A stretch of DNA of 64,000 nt from Clostridia bacterium (GTDB lineage Bacteria > Bacillota > Clostridia > Oscillospirales > Acutalibacteraceae): positions 1-64,000 of the forward strand of contig JAGAJB010000003.1 in NCBI GenBank assembly GCA_017626295.1, in the 5' to 3' direction. The position numbers and the translations under genes were made by a program. Below the pieces are notes generated by a model. It saw nothing but the letters and a program-made list of their open reading frames with translations, made no database searches and was not told the origin of the DNA. Positions 38,166-46,283 of this stretch are shown here, piece after piece (the stretch's first letter is position 1; the number at the start of each line of letters is the position of its first letter).

Positions 38166-39443
38166 ATGCATACACCGCTTGCGGACAGAATCCGTCCGCA
38201 GTCAATTGATGAAATTGTAGGGCAAAAACATCTTGTAGGCGAGGGAATGCCCTTAAGAAATATCATAGAATCAGGGGAACTTCCCAATATGATATTTTAC
38301 GGCCCCTCCGGTACGGGCAAAACCACACTTGCAAGAATGATTGCCAAAAAGACGGACAGAACTTTAAGAAAACTTAACTGTACAACTGCAGGAACACAGG
38401 ATATAAGAGATATTGTTGAAGATTTAAATGCATTTACAGCGCCTAACGGTATTCTTTTATATCTTGATGAGATTCAGTATTTCAACAAGAAGCAACAACA
38501 GACACTTCTTGAATACATAGAGGATGGGTCAATTACCCTTATTGCTTCCACAACTGAAAACCCTTATTTTTATGTTTACAGCGCAATACTCAGCCGTTCT
38601 TCTGTTTTTGAATTTAAATATGTGACTCCCGACGATGTGGAGTCAGCAGTAAACAGAGGCTTTAAACTTCTTGAAGAAGAAAAAGAAGAAGTTTTTCAGA
38701 TTGAGGACGGTGTTTCAAGGCATATTGCTGCGGCTTGCGGCGGTGATGTGAGAAAATCACTTAATGCAGTTGAATTGTGTGTCTTAGCCGCAAAAAAACC
38801 TGAACAGAATGAAAAAAGAATCATCACCTTGGATAGTGCAAAGTCGCTTACACAAAAAAGTGCAATGCGTTATGACCGAGAGGGTGATGAACATTACGAT
38901 ATTTTATCAGCATTTCAAAAATCTATGCGCGGTTCCGACCCTGATGCAGCCATACATTACCTTGCAAGGCTTTTAGAGGCGGGGGATATGACTTCCGCTA
39001 TACGAAGGTTATTAGTATGTGCGGCTGAGGATGTTGGTCTTGCATATCCTATGATTTTACCAATAGTAAAGGCAGCAACGGATATTGCTCTGCAGGTAGG
39101 TATGCCCGAAGCAAAACTTCCCCTTGCAGACGCGGTAATTTTAGTATGTAATTCCCCTAAATCCAATACTGCACATAATGCTGTAATTGCGGCAATGGAT
39201 GACCTTAAAAAAGGAAAAAGCGGCCCTATACCCCGTCAACTTCAGAATAAACACTTTGACGGTGACGATGCTGAGATAAAAGGGCAGTTTTATAAGTATC
39301 CACACGATTACCCTAATCGTTGGGTAGAACAACAGTATCTTCCTGATGTTCTTAAAGATACAAAATATTATTGCTACGGCGATAATAAACAGGAACAGGC
39401 GGCTAAAGAATATTGGGAAAAAATTAAAGGAGGCAAAAAATAA
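38166..39443 (+). CDS. rarA: Replication-associated recombination protein RarA (MgsA)
   Basis: A 425-residue AAA+ ATPase. Walker A GPSGTGKTTLARMIA, Walker B ILLYLDEIQYFNKKQQQ, sensor 1 STTENPYFYV and the C-terminal tetramerisation region (LLEAGDMTSAIRRLLVCAAED) fit RarA/MgsA/WRNIP1, which acts at stalled forks. Its end overlaps the next gene by one base (TAATG), with the ribosome site for that gene inside rarA. Confidence 0.94.
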   Translation: MHTPLADRIRPQSIDEIVGQKHLVGEGMPLRNIIESGELPNMIFYGPSGTGKTTLARMIAKKTDRTLRKLNCTTAGTQDIRDIVEDLNAFTAPNGILLYLDEIQYFNKKQQQTLLEYIEDGSITLIASTTENPYFYVYSAILSRSSVFEFKYVTPDDVESAVNRGFKLLEEEKEEVFQIEDGVSRHIAAACGGDVRKSLNAVELCVLAAKKPEQNEKRIITLDSAKSLTQKSAMRYDREGDEHYDILSAFQKSMRGSDPDAAIHYLARLLEAGDMTSAIRRLLVCAAEDVGLAYPMILPIVKAATDIALQVGMPEAKLPLADAVILVCNSPKSNTAHNAVIAAMDDLKKGKSGPIPRQLQNKHFDGDDAEIKGQFYKYPHDYPNRWVEQQYLPDVLKDTKYYCYGDNKQEQAAKEYWEKIKGGKK

Positions 39444-39928
39444 TGAGAAAAGCAACAGTAATTTTATCAATGGTACTGATACTTATTTTAAGTTTCGGTA
39501 CTGTAACCGCTTTTGCAAGCGGAGCAGAGTTTGAGGAAATTCCTTATACTCATGATACGCAGGATATTTATGGCGACGAAGATATCGAAGCAATGCTGGA
39601 AGGTACTTTCGGAGAATATGCAAGCAGTCTTGTAGGAATTATAGTTGTATCATCAATTTGTATGATACTTTTTGTTCCGGCTCTCGCTGTTATGATTGTA
39701 TTTATCGTTCTTAACAATAAAACCAAGAAAAAATTAAGAGAATATCAAAAAATGCAAATGTATGCGCCTGTTGCACCTGTTAATGTTTCCGGTATTTTTT
39801 CTCAGACAAATACAATGCAAAATTCTCAGTCTGTAAATACTAATGCTGCGCCTATGGGTGTTAAACCGGGCAGTATTCCCAATGCAGAGCCTCAAAATAA
39901 TATAAATGAACAGGGAGGTCAGTTCTGA
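39443..39928 (+). CDS. Signal-peptide single-pass membrane protein, unknown
   Basis: A 161-residue protein with a signal peptide (cleavage likely after TAFA, residue 25), an acidic outer segment of about 35 residues, a membrane segment (about 62-92) and a cytoplasmic tail starting NNKTKKKLREYQ and then rich in Asn, Gln, Pro and Met. It shares this membrane-to-tail module with the next protein, suggesting a pair that assembles in the membrane. It is translationally coupled on both sides (one-base overlaps). I recognise no named family. Confidence 0.75.
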   Translation: MRKATVILSMVLILILSFGTVTAFASGAEFEEIPYTHDTQDIYGDEDIEAMLEGTFGEYASSLVGIIVVSSICMILFVPALAVMIVFIVLNNKTKKKLREYQKMQMYAPVAPVNVSGIFSQTNTMQNSQSVNTNAAPMGVKPGSIPNAEPQNNINEQGGQF

Positions 39929-41040
39929 TGAAAAACATTAAAAAGATTTGTGTATTATTAGCAGCCGTTTTTGTTTTTTCTTCTGTCCTTTGCTGTACAG
40001 CATTTGCAACAGGGGTTTCGGAAGGTTATGTAATTGATACTGACGTAGTTTACGCAGAACTCCCCGACGATTATACGTTGGATTTTGTGGATAATTATTT
40101 TTATTTTTCAGATGATGATTTCAACAGTATCGTTGTTGAAGCAATAGAAAATAAAGCAGCGCCCGACGGTATTACAGAACTTACGGAAGAGTTTGTAAAG
40201 GACTTTTTCTTGAATGTTTATTTGCTTGAGGGCGATGAAACTTATGCTGATTATTATAAATTAGAAGATGTTACCGCTAAAAAAACAAAGGTAAACGGAA
40301 TTTCTGCCTATGAACTTATAGGAAAATACGCAGAAACAGACGATTGCGGAGATGAAAACTGCGAAGATGTCTATGTTTATCCGTTCTGTTCATATATTTT
40401 TGCAACTAAAGAAAATATCGTGATGGTTACATACGAAGAATGCGAAGATAAGGCAATTGATACCGAAGATATAAACCAAATTCTTGCAACTCTTGCAATT
40501 AACGGCACATATTTTGACGGTGATGTTCCCACTGTTACTCACGATTTTTCAACTGCTCCTGCTTACAAGGATGCTTTATTGAAAGCAGACGAGGAAATGT
40601 ATTTCGAAGACGGTGACTTATTCGGTGGTGATGAAGAATTTGCCGCAGAAACAATGTTTGTTACAAAATTTGTGATGATTATAATTTTCGTAGTTCCCTT
40701 TGTAATAGTTGCAGTTGTTGCAGTAATAATGATTATTGTATATGCTAAAAATAAAAAGAAATTGAATGAATACGAATTAAAATACGGTTCTTTAGATAGT
40801 TATAACCCTTATATGCAACAGAATATGGGTGCATATAACTATAACGCAGGTACTGCTACAAATAACGGCTATGTACCCTATGTACAAATCCCTGTTCAGC
40901 AAAACCCTGTTACTCCCAATATGCAAAACGGTGCACCAAATATGATGCCCGAAATGAATAACGGCGATACTCCTAAAACAGGTACATATCCCGCAACAGA
41001 AAATCACGTTCCCGTACAACCCGAGAACGAACAACAATAA
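39928..41040 (+). CDS. Signal-peptide membrane protein with acidic ectodomain, unknown
   Basis: A 370-residue protein with a signal peptide (cleavage near TAFA-TG, residue 28), an acidic ectodomain to about residue 245 containing a Cys pair in DDCGDENCED, a membrane segment (about 248-272), the juxtamembrane KNKKKLNEYELKYG, and a tail rich in Asn, Pro, Gln and Met. Its TM and tail resemble those of the preceding protein. It begins inside the stop codon of that gene (TGATG). The ectodomain may sense or bind something outside; no catalytic motif is visible. Confidence 0.75.
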   Translation: MKNIKKICVLLAAVFVFSSVLCCTAFATGVSEGYVIDTDVVYAELPDDYTLDFVDNYFYFSDDDFNSIVVEAIENKAAPDGITELTEEFVKDFFLNVYLLEGDETYADYYKLEDVTAKKTKVNGISAYELIGKYAETDDCGDENCEDVYVYPFCSYIFATKENIVMVTYEECEDKAIDTEDINQILATLAINGTYFDGDVPTVTHDFSTAPAYKDALLKADEEMYFEDGDLFGGDEEFAAETMFVTKFVMIIIFVVPFVIVAVVAVIMIIVYAKNKKKLNEYELKYGSLDSYNPYMQQNMGAYNYNAGTATNNGYVPYVQIPVQQNPVTPNMQNGAPNMMPEMNNGDTPKTGTYPATENHVPVQPENEQQ

Positions 41041-41055
41041 TTTGAGGTGTAAAAA

Positions 41056-41901
41056 ATGAAACAGTTTCCCATTGGTATTATCATCAACAGTTTTCGTACT
41101 GACATTCCCACATCAGTAAGAAAAGCGGCAGAATGCGGTGCACAGGGTATCCAGGTATACGCTACAAGCGGTGAAATGGCTCCCGAAAACCTTGTAGGCG
41201 CAAAAAGAAAAGAATTCCTTGACCTTGTTAAATCAAACGGTCTTGTAATTTCTGCTCTTTGCGGTGACTTAGGTGGCGGTGGATTTATCCACAAAGACCT
41301 TAATAAAGAAAGAGTTGAAAAATCAAAAAGAATTCTTGACCTTGCAAAAGAACTTGAAACAGATATTGTTACAACTCATATCGGCGTTGTTCCCAATGAC
41401 CCCAACCACGACCGTTATAAAATTATGCAAGAGGCTTGCCATGAACTTGCAGAATATGCTGATTCAATAAATGCTCATTTTGCAGTTGAAACAGGTCCCG
41501 AAACAAGTGCAGTTTTAAAAGGTTTCCTTGACAGTCTTGATTCAACAGGCGTAGGTGTTAACCTTGACCCTGCAAATCTTGTTATGGTAACAGGTGATAA
41601 CCCTGTAACTGCTGTTCACAATCTTAAAAAATACATAGTTCACACTCACGCAAAAGACGGTAAACAGATTTTCTTCAGAGATCCTGAAATCGTTTACGGA
41701 ATTAAGAAGGATGTTATCGTAACAGACGATTCATTTATTGAAGTTCCTCTCGGTGAAGGCAGTGTTCCGTTCCCCGAATACCTTAACGCTCTTGAAGAAA
41801 TCGGCTATAACGGCTTCCTTACTATTGAACGTGAAGTTGGTGACGACCCTGCAAAAGATATTCGCGCAGCAGTAGATTTCCTTAAAAAAACAATGGCATA
41901 A
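41056..41901 (+). CDS. Sugar phosphate isomerase/epimerase-family TIM barrel
   Basis: A 281-residue protein of the xylose isomerase-like TIM-barrel family. Metal-ligand positions are visible in TTHIGVVP, FAVETGPE, VNLDPANL, VHTHAKDG and LTIEREVG (His, Glu, Asp, His, Glu). Many such proteins isomerise or epimerise sugars or inositol derivatives; the substrate here is unknown. It starts 15 bases after the membrane protein pair and ends in a terminator. Confidence 0.85.
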   Translation: MKQFPIGIIINSFRTDIPTSVRKAAECGAQGIQVYATSGEMAPENLVGAKRKEFLDLVKSNGLVISALCGDLGGGGFIHKDLNKERVEKSKRILDLAKELETDIVTTHIGVVPNDPNHDRYKIMQEACHELAEYADSINAHFAVETGPETSAVLKGFLDSLDSTGVGVNLDPANLVMVTGDNPVTAVHNLKKYIVHTHAKDGKQIFFRDPEIVYGIKKDVIVTDDSFIEVPLGEGSVPFPEYLNALEEIGYNGFLTIEREVGDDPAKDIRAAVDFLKKTMA

Positions 41902-41906
41902 AATAA

Positions 41907-41941
41907 AGAAATCCACCTCAAAAAATGAGGTGGATTTTTTA
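41907..41941. terminator. Bidirectional terminator between the isomerase and yitT genes
   Basis: AAATCCACCTCA (41909-41920), five A, TGAGGTGGATTT (41926-41937) with A and T tracts outside. Confidence 0.88.
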
Positions 41942-42850
41942 TTAGTCTTTTTTCTGATGTTCTGATGTAAATACATCAGCGACTTCACTGATGGTTATAT
42001 ATGCGTGAGGGTCAACTTCGTGGACAATTGCTTTAAGTTTTGCAACTTGAAAACGGTTGACAATAAAGTAAACCATTGTTTTCGGTTTATTTGAGTATCC
42101 GCCACGGACTTCAATTTTTGTTGAGCCTGTTTCAAAGACTTCCGACAGAATGTAACAAACATCATCGGGCATAGTGGTTACAATCATAGCGCATTTTGAC
42201 CTGTCAAAACCTTCAACTATGAAGTCAACTGTTTTAAGAGCCGCACCGTATGCCACTATTGAGTATAAAGGTAAAATCCAACTGTTAATTACAATACCGC
42301 ATATAATATATAAAATAACGTTATATACCATCACAAAAGTGCCCACGGTTATACCTAATTTTTTCGCAAAGACAACCGCCATAACTTCTATTCCGTCCAT
42401 TGCACCGCCGAAACGTATGGCAAGACCGCTACCCACGCCCGAAATCATACCGCCGAACAAGGCACAAAGAAGTAAATCTGTTCCGGCAAGGGGAGAAGCG
42501 AGATTAACATCTATGGGTAAAACATCCGTTATAAGCCAAGCGGTTAAAGAATAAATCCCGACCGTATAAATTGCGTATACAGTAAAATGGCTACCCTGTT
42601 TTTTCAAACCGTATAAGAACAACGGTATGTTCAAAACAAGAAGAAATATTGAAAGGGTGAGATATTCGGGTGTTATCTGCGCCAAAAGCATAGATGTTCC
42701 CGAAATACCGCTGTCGTACAGTTTAACAGGGTTTAAAAATACGGTTATACCGAAAGCATTTATTATGCCGGCTAACGTAAGCATTATAAAGTTACGTATT
42801 TTGAATTTTTTTATGTTTTCAAGTATTTTTTGTTTTCTCGTCTTGTTCAT
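41942..42850 (-). CDS. YitT family membrane protein (DUF161/DUF2179)
   Basis: A 302-residue protein: five or six membrane segments in the first 210 residues (GIINAFGITVFLNPVKLYDSGISGTS is the typical opening), then a cytoplasmic DUF2179 domain (GGYSNKPKTMVYFIVNRFQ). The family is widespread in Firmicutes; function is unsettled. The ATG at 42850 is chosen over that at 42856 because GGGAG is six bases from the former and directly adjacent to the latter. Confidence 0.88.
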   Translation of the reverse strand: MNKTRKQKILENIKKFKIRNFIMLTLAGIINAFGITVFLNPVKLYDSGISGTSMLLAQITPEYLTLSIFLLVLNIPLFLYGLKKQGSHFTVYAIYTVGIYSLTAWLITDVLPIDVNLASPLAGTDLLLCALFGGMISGVGSGLAIRFGGAMDGIEVMAVVFAKKLGITVGTFVMVYNVILYIICGIVINSWILPLYSIVAYGAALKTVDFIVEGFDRSKCAMIVTTMPDDVCYILSEVFETGSTKIEVRGGYSNKPKTMVYFIVNRFQVAKLKAIVHEVDPHAYITISEVADVFTSEHQKKD

Positions 42851-42891
42851 AATCATCTCCCTTTAGGTTATATATTTAATTATATGCTGAA

Positions 42892-42920
42892 ATTATAACA
42901 TAAATTTAATTAAATGTAAA
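42892..42920 (-). promoter_or_regulatory. Sigma-A promoter of the yitT-like gene
   Basis: Minus strand: TTTACA (42920-42915), 17-base spacer, TATAAT (42897-42892). Confidence 0.7.
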
Positions 42921-42931
42921 ATAACAAGATT

Positions 42932-42985
42932 ATGCCAACGCCGTTCCGAAAATTTTGCATTCCGCATTTTGAATTTTGCATTTTA
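42932..42985. repeat. Dispersed intergenic repeat, GCCAACGC-GTTCCGAAA type
   Basis: Begins ATGCCAACGCCGTTCCGAAA and continues with short A/T-rich words around TTTTGCAT (GCATTCCGCATTTTGAATTTTGC-like). A close copy lies at 49178-49228 (GCCAACGCAGTTCCGAAA) and a shorter inverted one at 48968-48990. Confidence 0.65.
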
Positions 42986-43019
42986 AAAAACCGCCTGACC
43001 TTTTGGTCAAGCGGTTTTT
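42985..43019 (-). terminator. Terminator of nhaC-like gene
   Basis: AAAACCGCCTGACC (42987-43000), TTTT, GGTCAAGCGGTTTT (43005-43018); the minus strand ends in a T-rich tract. Confidence 0.82.
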
Positions 43020-43023
43020 GCTG

Positions 43024-44850
43024 TTATGCTTTTTTTGCTGTTACTTTTTTGATAATGAAGAGAGTTCCTATCATAAGTACCAATGCAATGGGTAATGCGA
43101 TTATCCAGTTGGGAACGAAACCTGCAATAATATAACTTACTGCGGAAACGCCTGCAACTGTCAATGCGTATGGTAACTGAGTTGAAACGTGGTTAAGATG
43201 GTCGCACTGTGCGCCTGCGGATGCCATAATTGTTGTATCCGAAATGGGTGAGCAGTGGTCACCGCAAACAGCACCGGCCATGCAAGCGGAAATGGAAACG
43301 ATTGTAAGGGGGTTGTCAGCAGAGAATACACTGAGTACGATGGGGATAAGAATACCGAATGTACCCCATGAAGTACCTGTTGCGAAAGAAAGACCAACTG
43401 CAATAACGAAGATTATTGCAGGAAGGAATGCCTGGAATGCACCTGCACTGCCTTCGATAAGTTGTGAAATGAATATCTTTGCACCGAGGGAGTCTGTCAT
43501 TGCTTTAAGAGTCCAAGCACAAGCAAGAATCATAATAGCGGGAACCATCGATTTGAAACCTTCGGGAAGAGAATCCATAATCTGTTTGAAAGAAAGAACT
43601 CTTCTTGCAAGATAGTATGCAATTGTAATAATAATTGAAACAAATGCACCGTATGCAAGGCCCACAGAAGCATCACTGTTTGAGAAAGCAACAATGAAGT
43701 TTTCACCTGAGAAGAATCCGCCTGAATAAATCATACCGATTACGCAACTGATAATAAGAATGATAATCGGGATAACAAGGTCAATAACTTTACCCTTCTC
43801 GTTAACTGTCATTTCCTGAATTGCCTGTTCGGTACCGCTTGTGAAAAGGTTGCCGTTTTCTTTAGCGTTCTTTTCGTGCTTTTTCATAGGACCGTACTCA
43901 AGGCCGGAAATTGCAAGGAATATCATCATTACGATAGTAAGTAAAGCGTAGAAGTTGTAGGGAATAGCCTGAATGAAAAGGCTTATACCGCTTTCTGCGC
44001 CTGCACCTCTTGCGAAACCTGCAACTGCGGCTGCCCAGGAAGAAATGGGAGCAATAATACAAACAGGTGCTGCGGTTGCGTCAATAAGGTATGAAAGTTT
44101 AGCACGTGAAACTTTGTGAGAGTCTGTAACGGGGCGCATAACCGAACCAACTGTAAGGCAGTTGAAATAGTCATCGATGAAAATAAGAACACCAAGAGCA
44201 ATTGTTGCAAGTTGAGCGCCTACTCTTGATTTAATGTGTGCTGTTGCCCATCTGCCGAATGCAGCGGAACCGCCTGCTTTGTTCATCATTGAAACAAGAG
44301 CACCTAATAGGATAAGAAAGAGAAGAATACCCATATTGTATGAGTCGGCAACGTTTGCAATAAAGCCGTCGCTTACTACGTGAACAAGAGTACCTTCAAA
44401 ATTACCGCCTGCATAAATTGCACCGCCCACGATAATACCGATTACAAGTGAGGAATAAACCTCTTTTGTAATAAGAGCAAGAACGATTGCAATAATGGGA
44501 GCAAGGAGTGCTGCGAAAGTAGCGTATGTAGGAATAGACTCGCGTACTTTTGCAATAGCACTATCTACGTGTGCTTCAAAGTTCGGGTCTGCTTCAAGGT
44601 TATCTGCATAACTTTCTACGTAAGACAATGCAGAGTCACCGTCAGACAAGTCATAGTCTTTATAACCTTCGGGGTCAGATTCGTCATAGACGACTGTGAA
44701 TTGATTTTCTGTCTGTACGGGGGCTTCAATAGCAGCAACATCGTTAGCAGGAACTGCTTCGGCTGATGCAGAGCAAATTGTACCCAATGTGAATGTAAAA
44801 ATACACATTACAAGCACAGCAAAAAATCTGCGTTTTCTTGTGTTTTTCAT
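43024..44850 (-). CDS. NhaC-family Na+/H+ antiporter with N-terminal signal and acidic outer segment
   Basis: A 608-residue transporter of the NhaC/ArsB-like ion transporter group with about 11-12 membrane segments. FIDDYFNCLTVGSVMRPVTD, ATGTSWGTFGILIPIV and GDHCSPISDTTIMAS are the conserved family blocks, with ion-binding Asp residues. Unusually, it starts with a signal-peptide-like stretch (RRFFAVLVMCIFTFTLGTI, then ASAEA) and about 80 acidic residues before the first family segment. The start at 44850 is preferred over 44859 because AGGATG then has normal spacing, as in aspS. Confidence 0.88.
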   Translation of the reverse strand: MKNTRKRRFFAVLVMCIFTFTLGTICSASAEAVPANDVAAIEAPVQTENQFTVVYDESDPEGYKDYDLSDGDSALSYVESYADNLEADPNFEAHVDSAIAKVRESIPTYATFAALLAPIIAIVLALITKEVYSSLVIGIIVGGAIYAGGNFEGTLVHVVSDGFIANVADSYNMGILLFLILLGALVSMMNKAGGSAAFGRWATAHIKSRVGAQLATIALGVLIFIDDYFNCLTVGSVMRPVTDSHKVSRAKLSYLIDATAAPVCIIAPISSWAAAVAGFARGAGAESGISLFIQAIPYNFYALLTIVMMIFLAISGLEYGPMKKHEKNAKENGNLFTSGTEQAIQEMTVNEKGKVIDLVIPIIILIISCVIGMIYSGGFFSGENFIVAFSNSDASVGLAYGAFVSIIITIAYYLARRVLSFKQIMDSLPEGFKSMVPAIMILACAWTLKAMTDSLGAKIFISQLIEGSAGAFQAFLPAIIFVIAVGLSFATGTSWGTFGILIPIVLSVFSADNPLTIVSISACMAGAVCGDHCSPISDTTIMASAGAQCDHLNHVSTQLPYALTVAGVSAVSYIIAGFVPNWIIALPIALVLMIGTLFIIKKVTAKKA

Positions 44851-44882
44851 AAAAAACATCCTTTTCCTTATTTAATATACAA

Positions 44883-44911
44883 ATTTTATATTGTTATTTA
44901 CCGTTTGTCAA
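44883..44911 (-). promoter_or_regulatory. Sigma-A promoter of the nhaC-like gene
   Basis: Minus strand: TTGACA (44911-44906), 17-base spacer, TAAAAT (44888-44883). Confidence 0.82.
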
Positions 44912-44970
44912 CCTAATAGGAATTTTTTGTCATTATTACATAAACAAAGGGGTCAGACTTTGTTTAAAAA

Positions 44971-45006
44971 AAATAAAACAAACGGCACACTACCGTTTGT
45001 TTTTCA
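44971..45006 (-). terminator. Terminator of the M23 peptidase gene
   Basis: AAAACAAACGG (44975-44985), loop CACACTA, CCGTTTGTTTT (44993-45003). A second hairpin, AAACAAAG with CTTTGTTT (44942-44965), lies just beyond. Confidence 0.75.
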
Positions 45007-45010
45007 TTTT

Positions 45011-45880
45011 TTATTTACCCATAAGTTCCAACGGGTCTACATTTTTACCTTTGTAAATTACTTCAAAGTGTAAGTGGCTTAAATCTGATTTTTCACAAGG
45101 AACACTGTCCAGATAGCCTATAACCGCACCTGCTTTTACCGTGTCACCTGCTTTTACTTCCAAAACGTCTTTATTAAGTCCGCAATATTTTGCAATTACT
45201 TCATTTCCGTGGTCAATTTCCACTACTGTTCCGTAGAGTGGGTCATTATATACTTTGCTGACTTTACCGTAGGAAATTGCTAAAACCTGTGCTCCGTCAG
45301 CGCCCTTGAAATCTATTCCGGCGTGTGTTCGCCAATCTCCCATTGTTGCGTTATATATAGGGGTTTCGGGACTATAATCTTTAGTAATATCAGTACCTAA
45401 GGGGAGAGTGTAGTAATCTGAATAAGGTACGGCATATTCAGATTTCTCCGTTGTGCTTTCGGTGGTTTCGGTTTTTGTCTCAGTTTCGGTTTCGGTTTCT
45501 TCCGTGCGTGTGTCGGGTACATCCGTTAAATTCTGACGCACTTCAAAGTCCGGCTCTTCTGTTACATTGTAAATATTGATGTTTGGGTTTTCTGTTGTTG
45601 CAGGTAAAGTAATTTCTTCATTGGGGAAAGTTGCATTAAAACCCTCTAATGCATTTTCTGTTGCAATTTTTGCAGTAAGTGCACCGCCGACTGCGAAAAG
45701 CAAAGCAACTGCGTATGCAATTTTTACTCCGCGCATTCTTTGGCGGTGTTTTGTTGCTTCGTCTGTACGGTTACTTTTTGATGCCCTTATGGGTTGTGTT
45801 TCCGATTCCGGCTCATTTGAGGGGATTTCCATAGGATTTTTTTGTTCGTCGGGGGAATGAATATCGTTTCTGTCATCCAT
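45011..45880 (-). CDS. Membrane-anchored M23 metallopeptidase (SpoIIQ-like layout)
   Basis: A 289-residue protein: basic cytoplasmic N-terminus, one membrane segment (about 52-72), a Thr/Glu-rich linker with TETETETKTETTEST, and an M23 peptidase domain. Zinc ligands are in place: His186 and Asp190 (HAGID), and His269/His271 (HLH). Such enzymes cut peptidoglycan cross-links. Size and order resemble SpoIIQ, but assignment to the forespore complex is only a possibility, since no sporulation genes lie nearby. Confidence 0.85.
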   Translation of the reverse strand: MDDRNDIHSPDEQKNPMEIPSNEPESETQPIRASKSNRTDEATKHRQRMRGVKIAYAVALLFAVGGALTAKIATENALEGFNATFPNEEITLPATTENPNINIYNVTEEPDFEVRQNLTDVPDTRTEETETETETKTETTESTTEKSEYAVPYSDYYTLPLGTDITKDYSPETPIYNATMGDWRTHAGIDFKGADGAQVLAISYGKVSKVYNDPLYGTVVEIDHGNEVIAKYCGLNKDVLEVKAGDTVKAGAVIGYLDSVPCEKSDLSHLHFEVIYKGKNVDPLELMGK

Positions 45881-45965
45881 AATTAAACGCTCCTTTTTAA
45901 AGTCAGTTTAATTATTAACAGAATTTACAAAAATATACGTCGATTTATGTAACAACATTTATTTT

Positions 45966-46121
45966 TCAAAAAAGAAAATACACCGACTGAGGGGACAGAC
46001 GGTGTATTTCCGGTACACGGTATAACACAATGCACCAAGGGTTTACTTGAGGAGGGGTTAGTTTCTGAAAAAAGAAACTAAGTACAAGTACTCGGGTGCG
46101 GCTCCCTTTCCAAGTACATTG
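45966..46121 (-). ncRNA. Candidate structured small RNA with C-rich loop and terminator (6S-like shape)
   Basis: The 403-base gap between the MFS and M23 genes holds a probable minus-strand RNA. A -10 TATACT lies at 46129-46124. The RNA can form one long hairpin: CAATGTACT (46121-46113) pairs with GGTGCATTG (46036-46028), then AAGGG with CCCTT; then a bubble, TACTTG with CAAGTA, and an outer TTAGTTTCT/AGAAACTAA stem. An unpaired CCCCTCC is complementary to Shine-Dalgarno sites. It ends in a terminator, AAATACACCG (45976-45985) with CGGTGTATTT (46000-46009) plus a U-tract. It could be 6S RNA, another sRNA, or an attenuated leader of the M23 gene 86 bases on. Confidence 0.5.
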
Positions 46122-46229
46122 ACAGTATACTATAAAAAAGAATACAAAAGATGAACATTTTGTGAATTATCCGAAAACTTTGTCGTATTTTATCAGAAAA
46201 ACAACAAATGTCGGAAAACATTACCATTG

Positions 46230-46245
46230 TGTTTCACGTGAAACA
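46230..46245. other. parS site 1 (ParB binding)
   Basis: TGTTTCACGTGAAACA, a perfect 16-base palindrome identical to the consensus parS of Firmicutes. It lies about 9 kb right of dnaA, next to the terminator of the MFS gene. Confidence 0.93.
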
Positions 46246-46276
46246 AAGAAATAACCGCACGATACATCGTGCGGTT
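46245..46276 (-). terminator. Terminator of the tailed MFS gene
   Basis: AACCGCACGA (46253-46262), TACA, TCGTGCGGTT (46267-46276), followed on the minus strand by ATTTCTTTGTTT, which runs into parS site 1. Confidence 0.75.
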
Positions 46277-46283
46277 GTGGTCT

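Noticed and set aside
41285-41293. TTATCCACA, a perfect DnaA box
   Set aside because: It is a single copy inside the isomerase-like coding frame (encoding FIHK), 4 kb from dnaA, and part of a short palindrome; most likely chance.
45011-45880. Naming the M23 gene spoIIQ
   Set aside because: Layout fits, but M23 proteins with one membrane segment are diverse and no sporulation gene is nearby to support it.
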